A stretch of 51,287 nucleotides of DNA, taken from RGIG5327 sp045612485. Lineage in GTDB: Bacteria > Verrucomicrobiota > Lentisphaeria > Victivallales > UBA1829. Below, in pieces: positions 6,759-14,845 of the stretch (positions within the stretch are counted from its first letter, which is position 1; the number at the start of each line of letters is the position of its first letter). Below the pieces are notes generated by a model. It did no database searches, had not been told where the DNA came from, and was given only the letters and a program-made list of their open reading frames with translations. The translations under genes and the position numbers were made by a program. The stretch spans positions 1 through 51,287 of the forward strand of contig JAZKZE010000165.1 in NCBI GenBank assembly GCA_045612485.1, in the 5' to 3' direction.

Positions 6759-9700
6759 ATGAAAAAAGAAAAAAATGCAGAAAACAAAATCCTTTTCCAT
6801 GAGGATTTTTCCAGTAGAAACAATAACATTCCCGGCTTGTGGTTTGTGGAATCCAACTCGGATCTTCCAGAGGTTCCTGCCATCCGCTACGGGGAAAGCT
6901 GTATTGAATTTCTTTCTGCCGGCAATAAATATCTGCCGAAGATCGCTTCTGTAAAAGATTTTTCACTGGATGCCTCTTTCAAACTCAAATACCCTTCTGC
7001 GGAAAGATTCGGTCTTCTTTTCTCCTTCCGCTACGATCATGTTACTGCAAAAGGGCAGTATATAGGTGTCCACAATTTTCCTGATAAACCAGAAGAAGTT
7101 GTCATTGAATACGGTACAACAAGAGCCAATAACTATTTCCCCGAAGAAACAAAAATCCTTTCCGTTCCTGTGGAAAAGTATGATGATATTTTTTCCCTGA
7201 AACTGGAAGGAATGGGCAATAAACTTTCCGGCTCCTTTGCAGGGAAAAAATTTTCCTTTACCGTAAAGGAAGGAACAGGAAAGATCGCTTTTGCCCGTAC
7301 CCACTTTTTCGGGATCCTGCGTCTTACCGACTTTTCCCTTGAAGGCATTGCGGCGGAAAAAAGAAAGAATATTCTCAAGAAAACCATCCCCCTTCCCGCC
7401 ACACAAACCCATTATCCCATCTTCTGCGATGTGACTCTTTACGATGAAGGCGACTGCATGGAAGCAGATCTCTCTTTCCACGGCGGCATCGCCGATTATC
7501 CTGTGGGCGAAGGTAATTACCATACCATACGGGCAAATATCCTTAAAGAACCCTTTTTCAAAGTCATCACAAAGGAAAATACACAAAATAACATTCTCCA
7601 CAATAAGGACATCATTCTTGTTCCCGATAACCTTGTCCCCCGTTACTTTTTTGATGAACTGCATGAAAAACCTCAATGGCCCTTCCACCGGAAGATACGT
7701 TTTTTCAAACCTGGGGAAAAATTTGATCTTGCTGTGGGATTCGGGGAATATCTGGAAAACTTTTCCCCGAATCTCGTCCTCAAGCCTGCGGAAACGGTCT
7801 TTGATCTTACTGGCAAGATCCTTTACAGCGGTCTTGGACTTACTGACGGAAATATCATCAAAACAGAATTTCTTTCCGGGGAAAAGAAGAAGATCCTTTC
7901 CAGAATCCCCAAAGATGATCCCCGCTATGATAAAGCCATTTATTTTGCAAAGAAAAATCATTATTTCTTTGAAGGTGAAAATCCCCGTTTCACCATAGCT
8001 CTCACATCAAAAAACATTCTGCCTGCAAGTTTTGAGATCACATTGGAGGATGCCTTTTTCCGGATCATACGCCCCCTCTCCTTCAAAATGGAGGAACACT
8101 CCTTCCGTATGGGGGTATGGGAATGTATGAAACTATTTCTCACCACAGAAGAGCTGAAAGATCTGCCTGTAGGCGTATGGCATATCCGTATAAAAAGTAC
8201 CGATCCCGGCACAGAAAAACTGGAAAAATACTGTGCCTTTGAGATCATGGGGAAAAGCGAAAATTCCCCCTCCCCGCAGGAAGTTTCCGGCCTGCCTTTT
8301 CTGTATAACGCAAGAACGGAAACAAGAGGATTGATGACTGATTCCTTTGACCCCTACATCGGGGAAAGCGTGAATGAAGGACATTATGTAAGCTGTTGTG
8401 TATTTCTTCCGGAAGCCTTCCGTAAATACAGGATCGCTTCCATTCTGAAAGCCTACGGGAGAAAAAACTTTTCCTGGATCAGTACCAGAACACTGGACGA
8501 TGCCTCATGGGAAGCAAATAAGGATATTATCCGTGATTCAGCTTTTATCAATTTCGGTTTTGACAGCGGCGGAAGGGGCATTATGCCCAATTATGCCACA
8601 GAAACAAGCAGTTACAAAGGGGAATTATTGAAAGTTATCATTCAATTTCTGAGAACACTCAAAGATCCGGCAATCAATATTCCCGCACTGGAAAAGGTAT
8701 ACAAAGAAGGCGGCACTCTTGACAAGGAAACTTATACCATCGTTGCAGAAAAATACTGGGAGGAGTGGCTGGATGTTTACAATACAGAAGTAAGCAAATC
8801 TGTAAGGAAACTTCTGAAAGAGATACGCACCCTCAATCCGGATGCCATGCTTGCCTCCTATGGTCCCTTCGGGATCTATGCCAATGCCTGTAAAGGCCCG
8901 GATGCAGTACGGCTCACAGGGCGGGAAAAAATGACACCGGATATGATGGGCTTCTGGGAGTATGAAGATTATCCGGAAGCGTGTACCTATCCTCTTGAAC
9001 GGGGTCCTTACACCCATACATCCTCTCTTATGGCAATGAAAGGAAGCCGGATCTATCCGGAAGTCTATTCCATAAATAAACTTAAACGGGGCTGTCCTGA
9101 CGGTGCCGTTTTTTACGCCCACCCGCCCTTTGGCGATGTGTCGGATGCCTATCATCCCTCCGGAAGAAAATTTATAAGAACAGCCTTGCAGTATATTTAC
9201 GGATCCGCCCACATCAGTGACAAAAAGTTTACTTACTGGGAAAAACAGGGATTCCAGACCTATAATTTTCCGGAATTGTGGTTTGAAAGACTTTTGAAGG
9301 TCTATGGTTTCATCAAGGAAAATCAGCCTTCTGCCCCCTTGCGTTCCCCTGCCTACGTTGCTCCGGGAGCAGACATGAAAAGAAAAAATCACTCCCCCTT
9401 CATCTACAAACAGGGCAGCCGTCTTGTGGTGCGGAAAACCTCACTGGAAGATGTTCCCTATATTGCAGAGGAAGCAGCCAATGCCGGAGTATGCAATGGA
9501 TTCCAGCTTTTTGATGAGGATATTCTTTCCCTCAAAAAAGAGAATGTTTCCGTTCTTGTCCTGCCGCCGTTGAAGGGAATGAAAAAAGCTGTTCTTGACA
9601 AAGTGAGAACTCTGCATAAGGAAGGAGTCCACCTTGTCACCTTTGAGGACGCGGAAGGTCTGGAAGATCTTTTCGGAATAAAAGATACCGGAAAAGCCAA

Positions 9701-10271
9701 AAATATCTCCCTTGTTACAGCAACAGGGGAATATTGCAGGGGCATGACAGAATATTGTGATGATGCAAGATGCATTGGCAGATATAAAGTCACCGATGCG
9801 GAAATCCTGCTGAAAGCAGAGATCCCCGTTCTCACAAGAAAGAAAAACGGCAATGCTTATGCGGTCTTTTTCAATGTACCGCCCCATTTCATAAAAGAAA
9901 ACCGTCTGCGTGCCAGAGGCAGTCACGGCAAGATCGGGATAAGTCCTCTTGTAAGCAGAGTATGCGGACAAGTCATGCGGGATCTTTCCTCCTCCGGTAT
10001 AAGTATCCGGGAAGGACGGCTTCTTGCCTGTCATACAAAGAATGGGAAGCTGCTGCTTATTTTAAGCAATCCCCATGAAGATAAAAGTCTTTCCATGGAA
10101 GTAGCCATCAACAGGAAAGACGACTTTATCCCCTTCTTTGATACGCTCCCGGAAAGTGATAGAGAGTTCATGCTTGTAAAAAAGAGCAGGAACTCCCGCA
10201 CTTACCGTATTCTGATACCGGAAGGGGAATTTACTTATCTTCTCTTTTCAAAAACAGGAAAGAAGAAATAA
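6759..10271 (+). CDS. Large glycosidase-like protein of unassigned family
   Basis: A 1170-residue protein without a signal peptide, so probably cytoplasmic. Residues about 10-200 look like a concanavalin-type beta sandwich (ILFHEDFSSRNNN). Residues about 200-490 are further beta-rich segments. Residues about 500-870 resemble a (beta/alpha)8 barrel, for example KYWEEWLDVYN and DMMGFWEYEDYPEA. Residues about 870-1030 look like the Rossmann-like domain behind the barrel in GH42-type enzymes (VSVLVLPPLKGMKKAVLDKV). I cannot assign a glycoside hydrolase family or name the catalytic acids. It follows the AraC gene and its terminator and has its own promoter-like sequence. The context suggests intracellular breakdown of an oligosaccharide, or a structural relative without activity. 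Confidence 0.6.
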   Translation: MKKEKNAENKILFHEDFSSRNNNIPGLWFVESNSDLPEVPAIRYGESCIEFLSAGNKYLPKIASVKDFSLDASFKLKYPSAERFGLLFSFRYDHVTAKGQYIGVHNFPDKPEEVVIEYGTTRANNYFPEETKILSVPVEKYDDIFSLKLEGMGNKLSGSFAGKKFSFTVKEGTGKIAFARTHFFGILRLTDFSLEGIAAEKRKNILKKTIPLPATQTHYPIFCDVTLYDEGDCMEADLSFHGGIADYPVGEGNYHTIRANILKEPFFKVITKENTQNNILHNKDIILVPDNLVPRYFFDELHEKPQWPFHRKIRFFKPGEKFDLAVGFGEYLENFSPNLVLKPAETVFDLTGKILYSGLGLTDGNIIKTEFLSGEKKKILSRIPKDDPRYDKAIYFAKKNHYFFEGENPRFTIALTSKNILPASFEITLEDAFFRIIRPLSFKMEEHSFRMGVWECMKLFLTTEELKDLPVGVWHIRIKSTDPGTEKLEKYCAFEIMGKSENSPSPQEVSGLPFLYNARTETRGLMTDSFDPYIGESVNEGHYVSCCVFLPEAFRKYRIASILKAYGRKNFSWISTRTLDDASWEANKDIIRDSAFINFGFDSGGRGIMPNYATETSSYKGELLKVIIQFLRTLKDPAINIPALEKVYKEGGTLDKETYTIVAEKYWEEWLDVYNTEVSKSVRKLLKEIRTLNPDAMLASYGPFGIYANACKGPDAVRLTGREKMTPDMMGFWEYEDYPEACTYPLERGPYTHTSSLMAMKGSRIYPEVYSINKLKRGCPDGAVFYAHPPFGDVSDAYHPSGRKFIRTALQYIYGSAHISDKKFTYWEKQGFQTYNFPELWFERLLKVYGFIKENQPSAPLRSPAYVAPGADMKRKNHSPFIYKQGSRLVVRKTSLEDVPYIAEEAANAGVCNGFQLFDEDILSLKKENVSVLVLPPLKGMKKAVLDKVRTLHKEGVHLVTFEDAEGLEDLFGIKDTGKAKNISLVTATGEYCRGMTEYCDDARCIGRYKVTDAEILLKAEIPVLTRKKNGNAYAVFFNVPPHFIKENRLRARGSHGKIGISPLVSRVCGQVMRDLSSSGISIREGRLLACHTKNGKLLLILSNPHEDKSLSMEVAINRKDDFIPFFDTLPESDREFMLVKKSRNSRTYRILIPEGEFTYLLFSKTGKKK

Positions 10272-10284
10272 GGAAATAAAACAG

Positions 10285-10315
10285 GAACTGCGGAAGCCTC
10301 ATTCTTCCACAGTTC
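10285..10315. terminator. Hairpin between convergent genes
   Basis: GAACTG-c-GGAAG (10285-10296) pairs with CTTCC-a-CAGTTC (10304-10315) around a 7-nt loop. It lies between a rightward and a leftward gene end and overlaps the last codons of the leftward one. A bidirectional terminator is likely, although the T-tracts are poor. Confidence 0.5.
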
Positions 10316-10685
10316 TTGTTACTGTGATATCCACACCTGTATTTTTATAGTCTTTTATAAGCACATCCCCGCATTTTACAGGAACAGAAATTTTCATGGA
10401 AAACAACTCCTGTAAAAGCTCATCAATAAGCCCCATTTTCAACGGGGCGGAGGTCTTTACCGGAATACAGACGATTTTCCGGGAATCGGAACGCACTACT
10501 GCCGTGACGATCCTTTTGGGGTCACGCATTTCATTGAGAGCGTAATTTACTCCCCCTTTGCAATGATTGCCGCATACCGTATATTCCCCGACGCTTTCCC
10601 CTTCCGCCACTTCCAGATGACAGGAAGCGGGACACATAATACAGATCATATTGCGGATGATCTTTTTTTCCATTTCAGTTTTCAT
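10299..10685 (-). CDS. DUF1667 domain protein
   Basis: A 128-residue protein with the N-terminal cysteine pattern ICIMCPASCHLEV and a further CGNHCKGG, as in DUF1667 proteins, which probably bind an iron-sulfur cluster or metal. The start is placed at 10685 (MKTEMEKK), because GAGGAGGG sits just upstream; the in-frame ATG at 10703 places that site inside the coding part. The stop codon of the FAD oxidoreductase upstream is 1 bp away, so translation is probably coupled. DUF1667 genes typically follow a GlpA-like and a second FAD oxidoreductase gene, exactly the order here. It probably serves as the small electron-transfer subunit of that complex (family knowledge plus inference). Confidence 0.85.
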   Translation of the reverse strand: MKTEMEKKIIRNMICIMCPASCHLEVAEGESVGEYTVCGNHCKGGVNYALNEMRDPKRIVTAVVRSDSRKIVCIPVKTSAPLKMGLIDELLQELFSMKISVPVKCGDVLIKDYKNTGVDITVTRTVEE

Positions 10686-10686
10686 C

Positions 10687-11976
10687 TTACTTTCCCTCCT
10701 CATCCAGCGGTACGAGTTTCACCTTTATATGTGCATCATCCGCAAGGGCGGCACTTTTTTCCGCTTCAAGGGTGTAACTGATCATCTCCGCAGGTTTCAC
10801 ATAGTGCAAATCTTTTTCTGCAAGGATATTTTCTCCGGCAGAAATATAAAGACGGGCATTTTTCATTACAGCAGAACTTCTCATATAAAAGCATACCTCT
10901 TTCCCTCTGCGGCAGGAACAGGGAAGAACATACCGCAAAGCCCCTTCCGGAACAACGGCAAGATCTTTTCCCTTTTCCTTTCCGGTTTTCTCCGCCTGAT
11001 TACGGATATACTCCACACAGTTTGCCGCCGCCATTTCCGCTTCCTTTGAAACAAAATCCACAAGATCATGCACATGCAGAACATTTCCACAGGCAAAGAT
11101 CCCCGGAATACTGGTCATGGAGGCACTGTCGGTAACAGGACCATTGGTAACAGGATGCAGGGAAATACCGCAGGATCGGGAAAGTTCATTTTCCGGAACA
11201 AGCCCCACAGAAAAAAGTACACAGTCACATTCGATCTTTTCTTCTTTACTGTGATCCACTTTTCCATCCACAATGGGGGCGATCGTCACATACTCCACCC
11301 GGTCTTTGCCATAGATCCCCGTAAGTGAGGTGGAAAGACGCAGCGGGATATGGAAATCTTCAAGACACTGGGCGATATTTCTGCTCAACCCCGCAGGATA
11401 GGGCATGATCTCTGTCACAAGTTTCACCTTTACCCCGCACCAGGAAAGACGGCGCGCCATAATCAATCCGATATCACCGCTTCCGGCAATAACTGCCGTT
11501 TTTCCGGGAAGCACCCCTTCCATATTCAATAATTTCTGGGCTGCTCCCGCTGTATAGATCCCGGCGACCCGGTCTCCGGGGATCCCCAGATTGCCCCGGC
11601 AGCGTTCCCGGCAGCCCATGGCAAGGATCAATCCTTTGGCATATACAAGAGTGACTCCATCTTTTTTGGAATAGACCGTAAGGATTTTTTCCTCTCCCTC
11701 ATCCCGGATCTGCATAACGGTGGAATCCATCATAAGGCAGGCTCCACTTTTTACAGCTTTTTCCGTTACCCGCAATGCGTACTCCGGTCCGGTAAGCTGT
11801 TCTTTAAAATAGTGAAGCCCAAATCCATTGTGGATACATTGCAGAAGCACGCCACCGGGGTGACTTTCCCTGTCGATAATAATCGTTTTCAATCCCTGTT
11901 CCGCAGTATATGCTCCGGCACACAGACCGGCAGCCCCGCCCCCGATAACGGCACAGTCATAATGCAGAATATTCAT
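10687..11976 (-). CDS. NAD(P)/FAD-dependent oxidoreductase, middle subunit of GlpA-like complex
   Basis: A 429-residue pyridine nucleotide-disulfide oxidoreductase-fold protein. The FAD-binding motif is at the N terminus (DCAVIGGGAAGLCAG), a second nucleotide-binding site lies at AVIAGSGDIGLIMARRL near residue 165, and a late FAD motif SIPGIFACGNVLHVHD lies near residue 290. Its start overlaps the stop of the upstream gene (ATGA), and GGGGGAG gives a strong ribosome-binding site. Together with its neighbours it probably passes electrons from the GlpA-like subunit to NAD(P) or another acceptor. The exact substrate of the complex is not set by the sequence. Confidence 0.85.
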   Translation of the reverse strand: MNILHYDCAVIGGGAAGLCAGAYTAEQGLKTIIIDRESHPGGVLLQCIHNGFGLHYFKEQLTGPEYALRVTEKAVKSGACLMMDSTVMQIRDEGEEKILTVYSKKDGVTLVYAKGLILAMGCRERCRGNLGIPGDRVAGIYTAGAAQKLLNMEGVLPGKTAVIAGSGDIGLIMARRLSWCGVKVKLVTEIMPYPAGLSRNIAQCLEDFHIPLRLSTSLTGIYGKDRVEYVTIAPIVDGKVDHSKEEKIECDCVLFSVGLVPENELSRSCGISLHPVTNGPVTDSASMTSIPGIFACGNVLHVHDLVDFVSKEAEMAAANCVEYIRNQAEKTGKEKGKDLAVVPEGALRYVLPCSCRRGKEVCFYMRSSAVMKNARLYISAGENILAEKDLHYVKPAEMISYTLEAEKSAALADDAHIKVKLVPLDEEGK

Positions 11977-13424
11977 TTTTTCTCCCCCTTTCCGGCAAGT
12001 ACACCGCAGGTAAGGAAACTATTGTCCCCCCGTTTGGAAAGTTCCTGATAACTTTTTCCGGTCTCTCTTGCAATGATCTCCAGGATCTTCCCGGAACAGA
12101 ATCCGCCCTGACAGCGGCCCATACCGCTTCTGGTATAAAATTTGATCCCGTCAAGAGTGGTATGTCCTTTGCGGATTGCATCCACGATCTCCCCTTCCGA
12201 GATCTTTTCACAACGGCAGATGATATTGGTCCATGCCGGATCTTTTCTGTGCATGGCGTCCGCCTCCTCTTCCGTCATGTACCGCAAAGGTTTCTGATAA
12301 GGAAGATCCGGGATAAAGGAAGGATCTTCTTCAAGGGCAAGCCCCTCTTTTGCAAGAATATCCCGGATATATTCCCCGGTTGCGGGAGAAGCGGTAAGCC
12401 CCGGGGACTGGATCCCTGCCGCCTGAATGAAGGCAGGAACTTTTCCTGAGGGGGCAATATAAAAATCCTCCCCGTCTACAGCAGGGCGGGAACCGGAGAA
12501 CGCGGTAATAAGATCTCTTTCACTTACAGCAGGAACCATCTTTTTTGCCAGTTCAAAAATATTTTTTCTGCTCACTTCCGTCGTTCTTTTATCTTCCTTA
12601 TCTTCCACACTGTCAGCGGTGGGCCCCACCATAGTGGTACCGTCGCAGGTAGGGATGACAAGAACTCCTTTACTGTGTCCCACTGGAACAGGAAATACGA
12701 CTTTGGAGGGACGGGCTGCGGAAAGACGGTCAAGAAGATACTCTTCTCCCTTGCGGGGATGGATGACAAATTTTTCCGCACCGAAAGCCTCCGATACTTT
12801 ATCTGCATATAATCCCGCGGCATTGACAACAAATTTTGATTTATAAAGATTTTCTTTTGCTGTTTTTATTTCCCAGCTTTTTCCGTTATAAGTTCCGCAG
12901 ACAACTTCCTCTTCATATTGAAATTCCACGCCGTTCTGAAGAGAAGCCTCTGCAAGGGTCATACAATATTTATAGGGTTCCACCACGCCACCTTCCGGAG
13001 CATAAAGTCCGCCGAGAACCTCTGTGGAAAGTTTCCCTTCCAGTTCAAGGATCCGTTCCTTTGAACATAATTCGATTCCGGGAACACCGTTATCTTTTCC
13101 CCGTTGATAGAGTTGTCTGATCTTATCCAGTTCCTCCTGACTGAAGGCGGCAAGGATGATCCCGCAGCGTTTGAAGGGGAAATGCAGTCTTTTATGGTAT
13201 TCACTGAAAAGAAAATTTCCTTTGATCTCCAGACGCCCCTTCAATGTAGTCAGCGGGTAATGGAATCCGCCGTGTACGATCCCGGAATTTGCTTTGGAGA
13301 CCCCGAATGAGGCATCACAATACTTTTCCAGAACAAGGACTTTGAGTTTGTATGCGGAAAGTGTATAGGCTGTTGCCAGCCCGGTCACCCCCGCACCGAT
13401 GATCGTTACATCATATTCTGTCAT
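11973..13424 (-). CDS. GlpA/LhgO-like FAD oxidoreductase with C-terminal BFD-type [2Fe-2S] domain
   Basis: A 483-residue dehydrogenase. Residues 1 to about 375 are a DAO-type FAD domain (YDVTIIGAGVTGLATAYTLS, VVNAAGLYAD). Residues about 400-455 form a BFD-like iron-sulfur domain with cysteines in IICRCEKISEGEIV and GRCQGGFCSGKI. The family includes anaerobic glycerol-3-phosphate dehydrogenase and 2-hydroxyacid oxidases, so glycerol 3-phosphate is a reasonable but unproven substrate. It is the first gene of the leftward three-gene operon (AAGGGACGG before the start), followed by the second FAD subunit and the DUF1667 protein. Confidence 0.85.
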   Translation of the reverse strand: MTEYDVTIIGAGVTGLATAYTLSAYKLKVLVLEKYCDASFGVSKANSGIVHGGFHYPLTTLKGRLEIKGNFLFSEYHKRLHFPFKRCGIILAAFSQEELDKIRQLYQRGKDNGVPGIELCSKERILELEGKLSTEVLGGLYAPEGGVVEPYKYCMTLAEASLQNGVEFQYEEEVVCGTYNGKSWEIKTAKENLYKSKFVVNAAGLYADKVSEAFGAEKFVIHPRKGEEYLLDRLSAARPSKVVFPVPVGHSKGVLVIPTCDGTTMVGPTADSVEDKEDKRTTEVSRKNIFELAKKMVPAVSERDLITAFSGSRPAVDGEDFYIAPSGKVPAFIQAAGIQSPGLTASPATGEYIRDILAKEGLALEEDPSFIPDLPYQKPLRYMTEEEADAMHRKDPAWTNIICRCEKISEGEIVDAIRKGHTTLDGIKFYTRSGMGRCQGGFCSGKILEIIARETGKSYQELSKRGDNSFLTCGVLAGKGEKK

Positions 13425-13445
13425 GGTAACCGTCCCTTGTATTTT

Positions 13446-13468
13446 ATTTGTTTAGTCATTTGTTTAGT
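13446..13468. promoter_or_regulatory. Direct repeat upstream of the FAD operon
   Basis: The 11-bp sequence ATTTGTTTAGT occurs twice (13446-13456 and 13458-13468), 12 bp apart, 21 bp before the start codon of the leftward FAD operon. It may be an operator or a leader binding site. Confidence 0.4.
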
Positions 13469-13658
13469 AATAGAAATATAACATCAAAACAAGAAAAAAT
13501 CAAGCAAAAGTGGCCATAATCAACTTTTTTTGATTTTTTTTACTTTTTCAACTTGTATTTTTTCAAATTGGAAGTAAAGTAATTACCATCGCAGAGATTG
13601 CGGGTACTTTTCAAAGTACACTGAAAGTAAAAAAATGAAAGTTTTTCTGTAAAGAGGC
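13469..13658. other. AT-rich intergenic stretch without a gene
   Basis: I see no coding region. It contains a perfect dyad GTACTTT-tc-AAAGTAC (13604-13619). It also contains an orphan copy (13589-13604) of the TCGCA-n4-TTGCGGG sequence that precedes each tRNA gene downstream. Confidence 0.5.
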
Positions 13659-13686
13659 TTGACATTTCTTTACGGAAGTGTATATT
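13659..13686 (+). promoter_or_regulatory. Promoter of the tRNA-Asp pair
   Basis: TTGACA (13659-13664) and TATATT (13681-13686) are 16 bp apart. The first mature tRNA base is 21 bp further on, as expected for a short tRNA leader. Confidence 0.75.
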
Positions 13687-13706
13687 AAGGTATCGCAAGT
13701 AATTGC

Positions 13707-13783
13707 GGGGATGTAGCTCAACTGGTTAGAGTGCCACCCTGTCACGGTGGATGTTACGGGTTCGAGTCCCGCCATTCCCGCCA
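13707..13783 (+). tRNA. tRNA-Asp (GTC), copy 1
   Basis: A full cloverleaf can be drawn. The acceptor is GGGGATG/CATTCCC with discriminator G and encoded CCA. The D arm is GCTC/GAGT. The anticodon stem is CCACC/GGTGG with loop CTGTCAC (anticodon GTC), and the T arm has loop TTCGAGT. A small hairpin, CGCAA-gtaa-TTGCG, overlaps the 5' end. Confidence 0.97.
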
Positions 13784-13825
13784 TTTTTTGCTTTACAATT
13801 TTGAAAAGAATCGCAAGTTTATTGC

Positions 13826-13902
13826 GGGGATGTAGCTCAACTGGTTAGAGTGCCACCCTGTCACGGTGGATGTTACGGGTTCGAGTCCCGCCATTCCCGC
13901 CA
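13826..13902 (+). tRNA. tRNA-Asp (GTC), copy 2
   Basis: Identical in all 77 positions to the copy at 13707, 119 bp downstream, with the same preceding hairpin sequence (13812-13826). It is a tandem duplication under one promoter and is followed by a T run (13903-13910) that may end transcription. Confidence 0.97.
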
Positions 13903-13950
13903 TTTTTTTTGCCCTTATTCCTGAAATCAAGAGAAAAGGGAGAGTTTTTC

Positions 13951-14844
13951 ATGAGAAAGATCCTTGAACACTTTACGGGTTACCTTGCACTGGAACGGGG
14001 ACTTTCTGAAAATTCCACACAGGCTTATTATTCCGATCTGGATTCCTTTATCCTTTATCTTGAAGCAAACCATTTTTCCTCTTTTGAAGAGGTATCCCGG
14101 GATCATATCCTGGATTTTCTTTCCGAATGTAAAGATCAGGGACTGGAAAGCACTACGATAGCAAGGAGACTTGTGGCACTCAAGGTCTTTTTCCGTTATC
14201 TCTTGCAGGAGAAAGAACTCAAACAGAATGTCACAGATATCATGGATTCCCCGAAACTGTGGCGGATCCTTCCGGAATTTATGACCGGGGACGAGGTAAG
14301 TGCTTTTTTAAGAGCCTTTTCCGCTAAAAGCAAAGATCCTCTGGAATTCCGCAACCGCTGTATGATGGAACTGCTCTATTCCTGCGGATTGCGGGTTTCT
14401 GAAATGGCAAACCTGAAAGTGGGCAATATCGTTTTTGATGAAAATATCATCCGGGTACTGGGGAAAGGCTCCAAGGAACGGATCGTTCCCATAGGACAGG
14501 CGGCATTGCAGCTTATCAGAAGATATATGAAAGACAGCCGGCTGCAATTATTGAAAGATACAGCGATCCCCTACCTTTTTCTTTCCAACAACGGAAAAAG
14601 ACTGGACAGGGAAAGGATCTGGATGGTGGTGAAAGAAGCTGCCAGACGGGCGGGGATCTCCAAAGACATCCATCCCCATACCCTGCGCCATTCCTTTGCC
14701 AGTCACCTTCTGGAAAATGGAGCAGATCTGCGGGCGATCCAGGAAATGCTGGGTCATGCGGATATAAGCACCACCCAGATCTATACCCATGTATCTGCAA
14801 AAAGATTGCTTTCCGTACATAAAAAATTTCACCCCAGAGCGTAA
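13951..14844 (+). CDS. xerD: Tyrosine recombinase XerD
   Basis: A 297-residue site-specific recombinase that would resolve chromosome dimers at dif together with a XerC partner. The start at 13951 follows AAAAGGGAGAG; an upstream in-frame ATG at 13870 lies inside tRNA-Asp copy 2 and is not credible. Residues about 3-85 are the SAM-like DNA-binding domain (LERGLSENSTQAYYSDL). The catalytic set is visible: R in CGLRVSEMANL, K in GKGSKERIVP, HxxR in HTLRHSFASHLL, H in MLGHADIS and Y in TTQIYTHVS. The length and the C-terminal HPRA ending match XerD rather than a phage integrase. The apbE gene starts one base after its stop codon. Confidence 0.92.
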   Translation: MRKILEHFTGYLALERGLSENSTQAYYSDLDSFILYLEANHFSSFEEVSRDHILDFLSECKDQGLESTTIARRLVALKVFFRYLLQEKELKQNVTDIMDSPKLWRILPEFMTGDEVSAFLRAFSAKSKDPLEFRNRCMMELLYSCGLRVSEMANLKVGNIVFDENIIRVLGKGSKERIVPIGQAALQLIRRYMKDSRLQLLKDTAIPYLFLSNNGKRLDRERIWMVVKEAARRAGISKDIHPHTLRHSFASHLLENGADLRAIQEMLGHADISTTQIYTHVSAKRLLSVHKKFHPRA

Positions 14845-14845
14845 A

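Noticed and set aside
13707..13902. tRNA-Asp genes and aspS in one window taken as a regulatory pair
   Set aside because: They are 13 kb apart in separate transcripts. No T-box or other leader element is visible before aspS.
13870..13950. Upstream start for xerD
   Set aside because: It would place the N terminus inside tRNA-Asp copy 2. The ATG at 13951 has a ribosome-binding site and gives the standard length.
13951..14844. Integrase next to tRNA genes, suggesting an integrated island
   Set aside because: Length, motif spacing and the HPRA ending fit chromosomal XerD. There is no tRNA 3'-end repeat downstream and no mobile gene cargo. The tRNA duplication includes the promoter-proximal hairpin, which fits simple tandem duplication.
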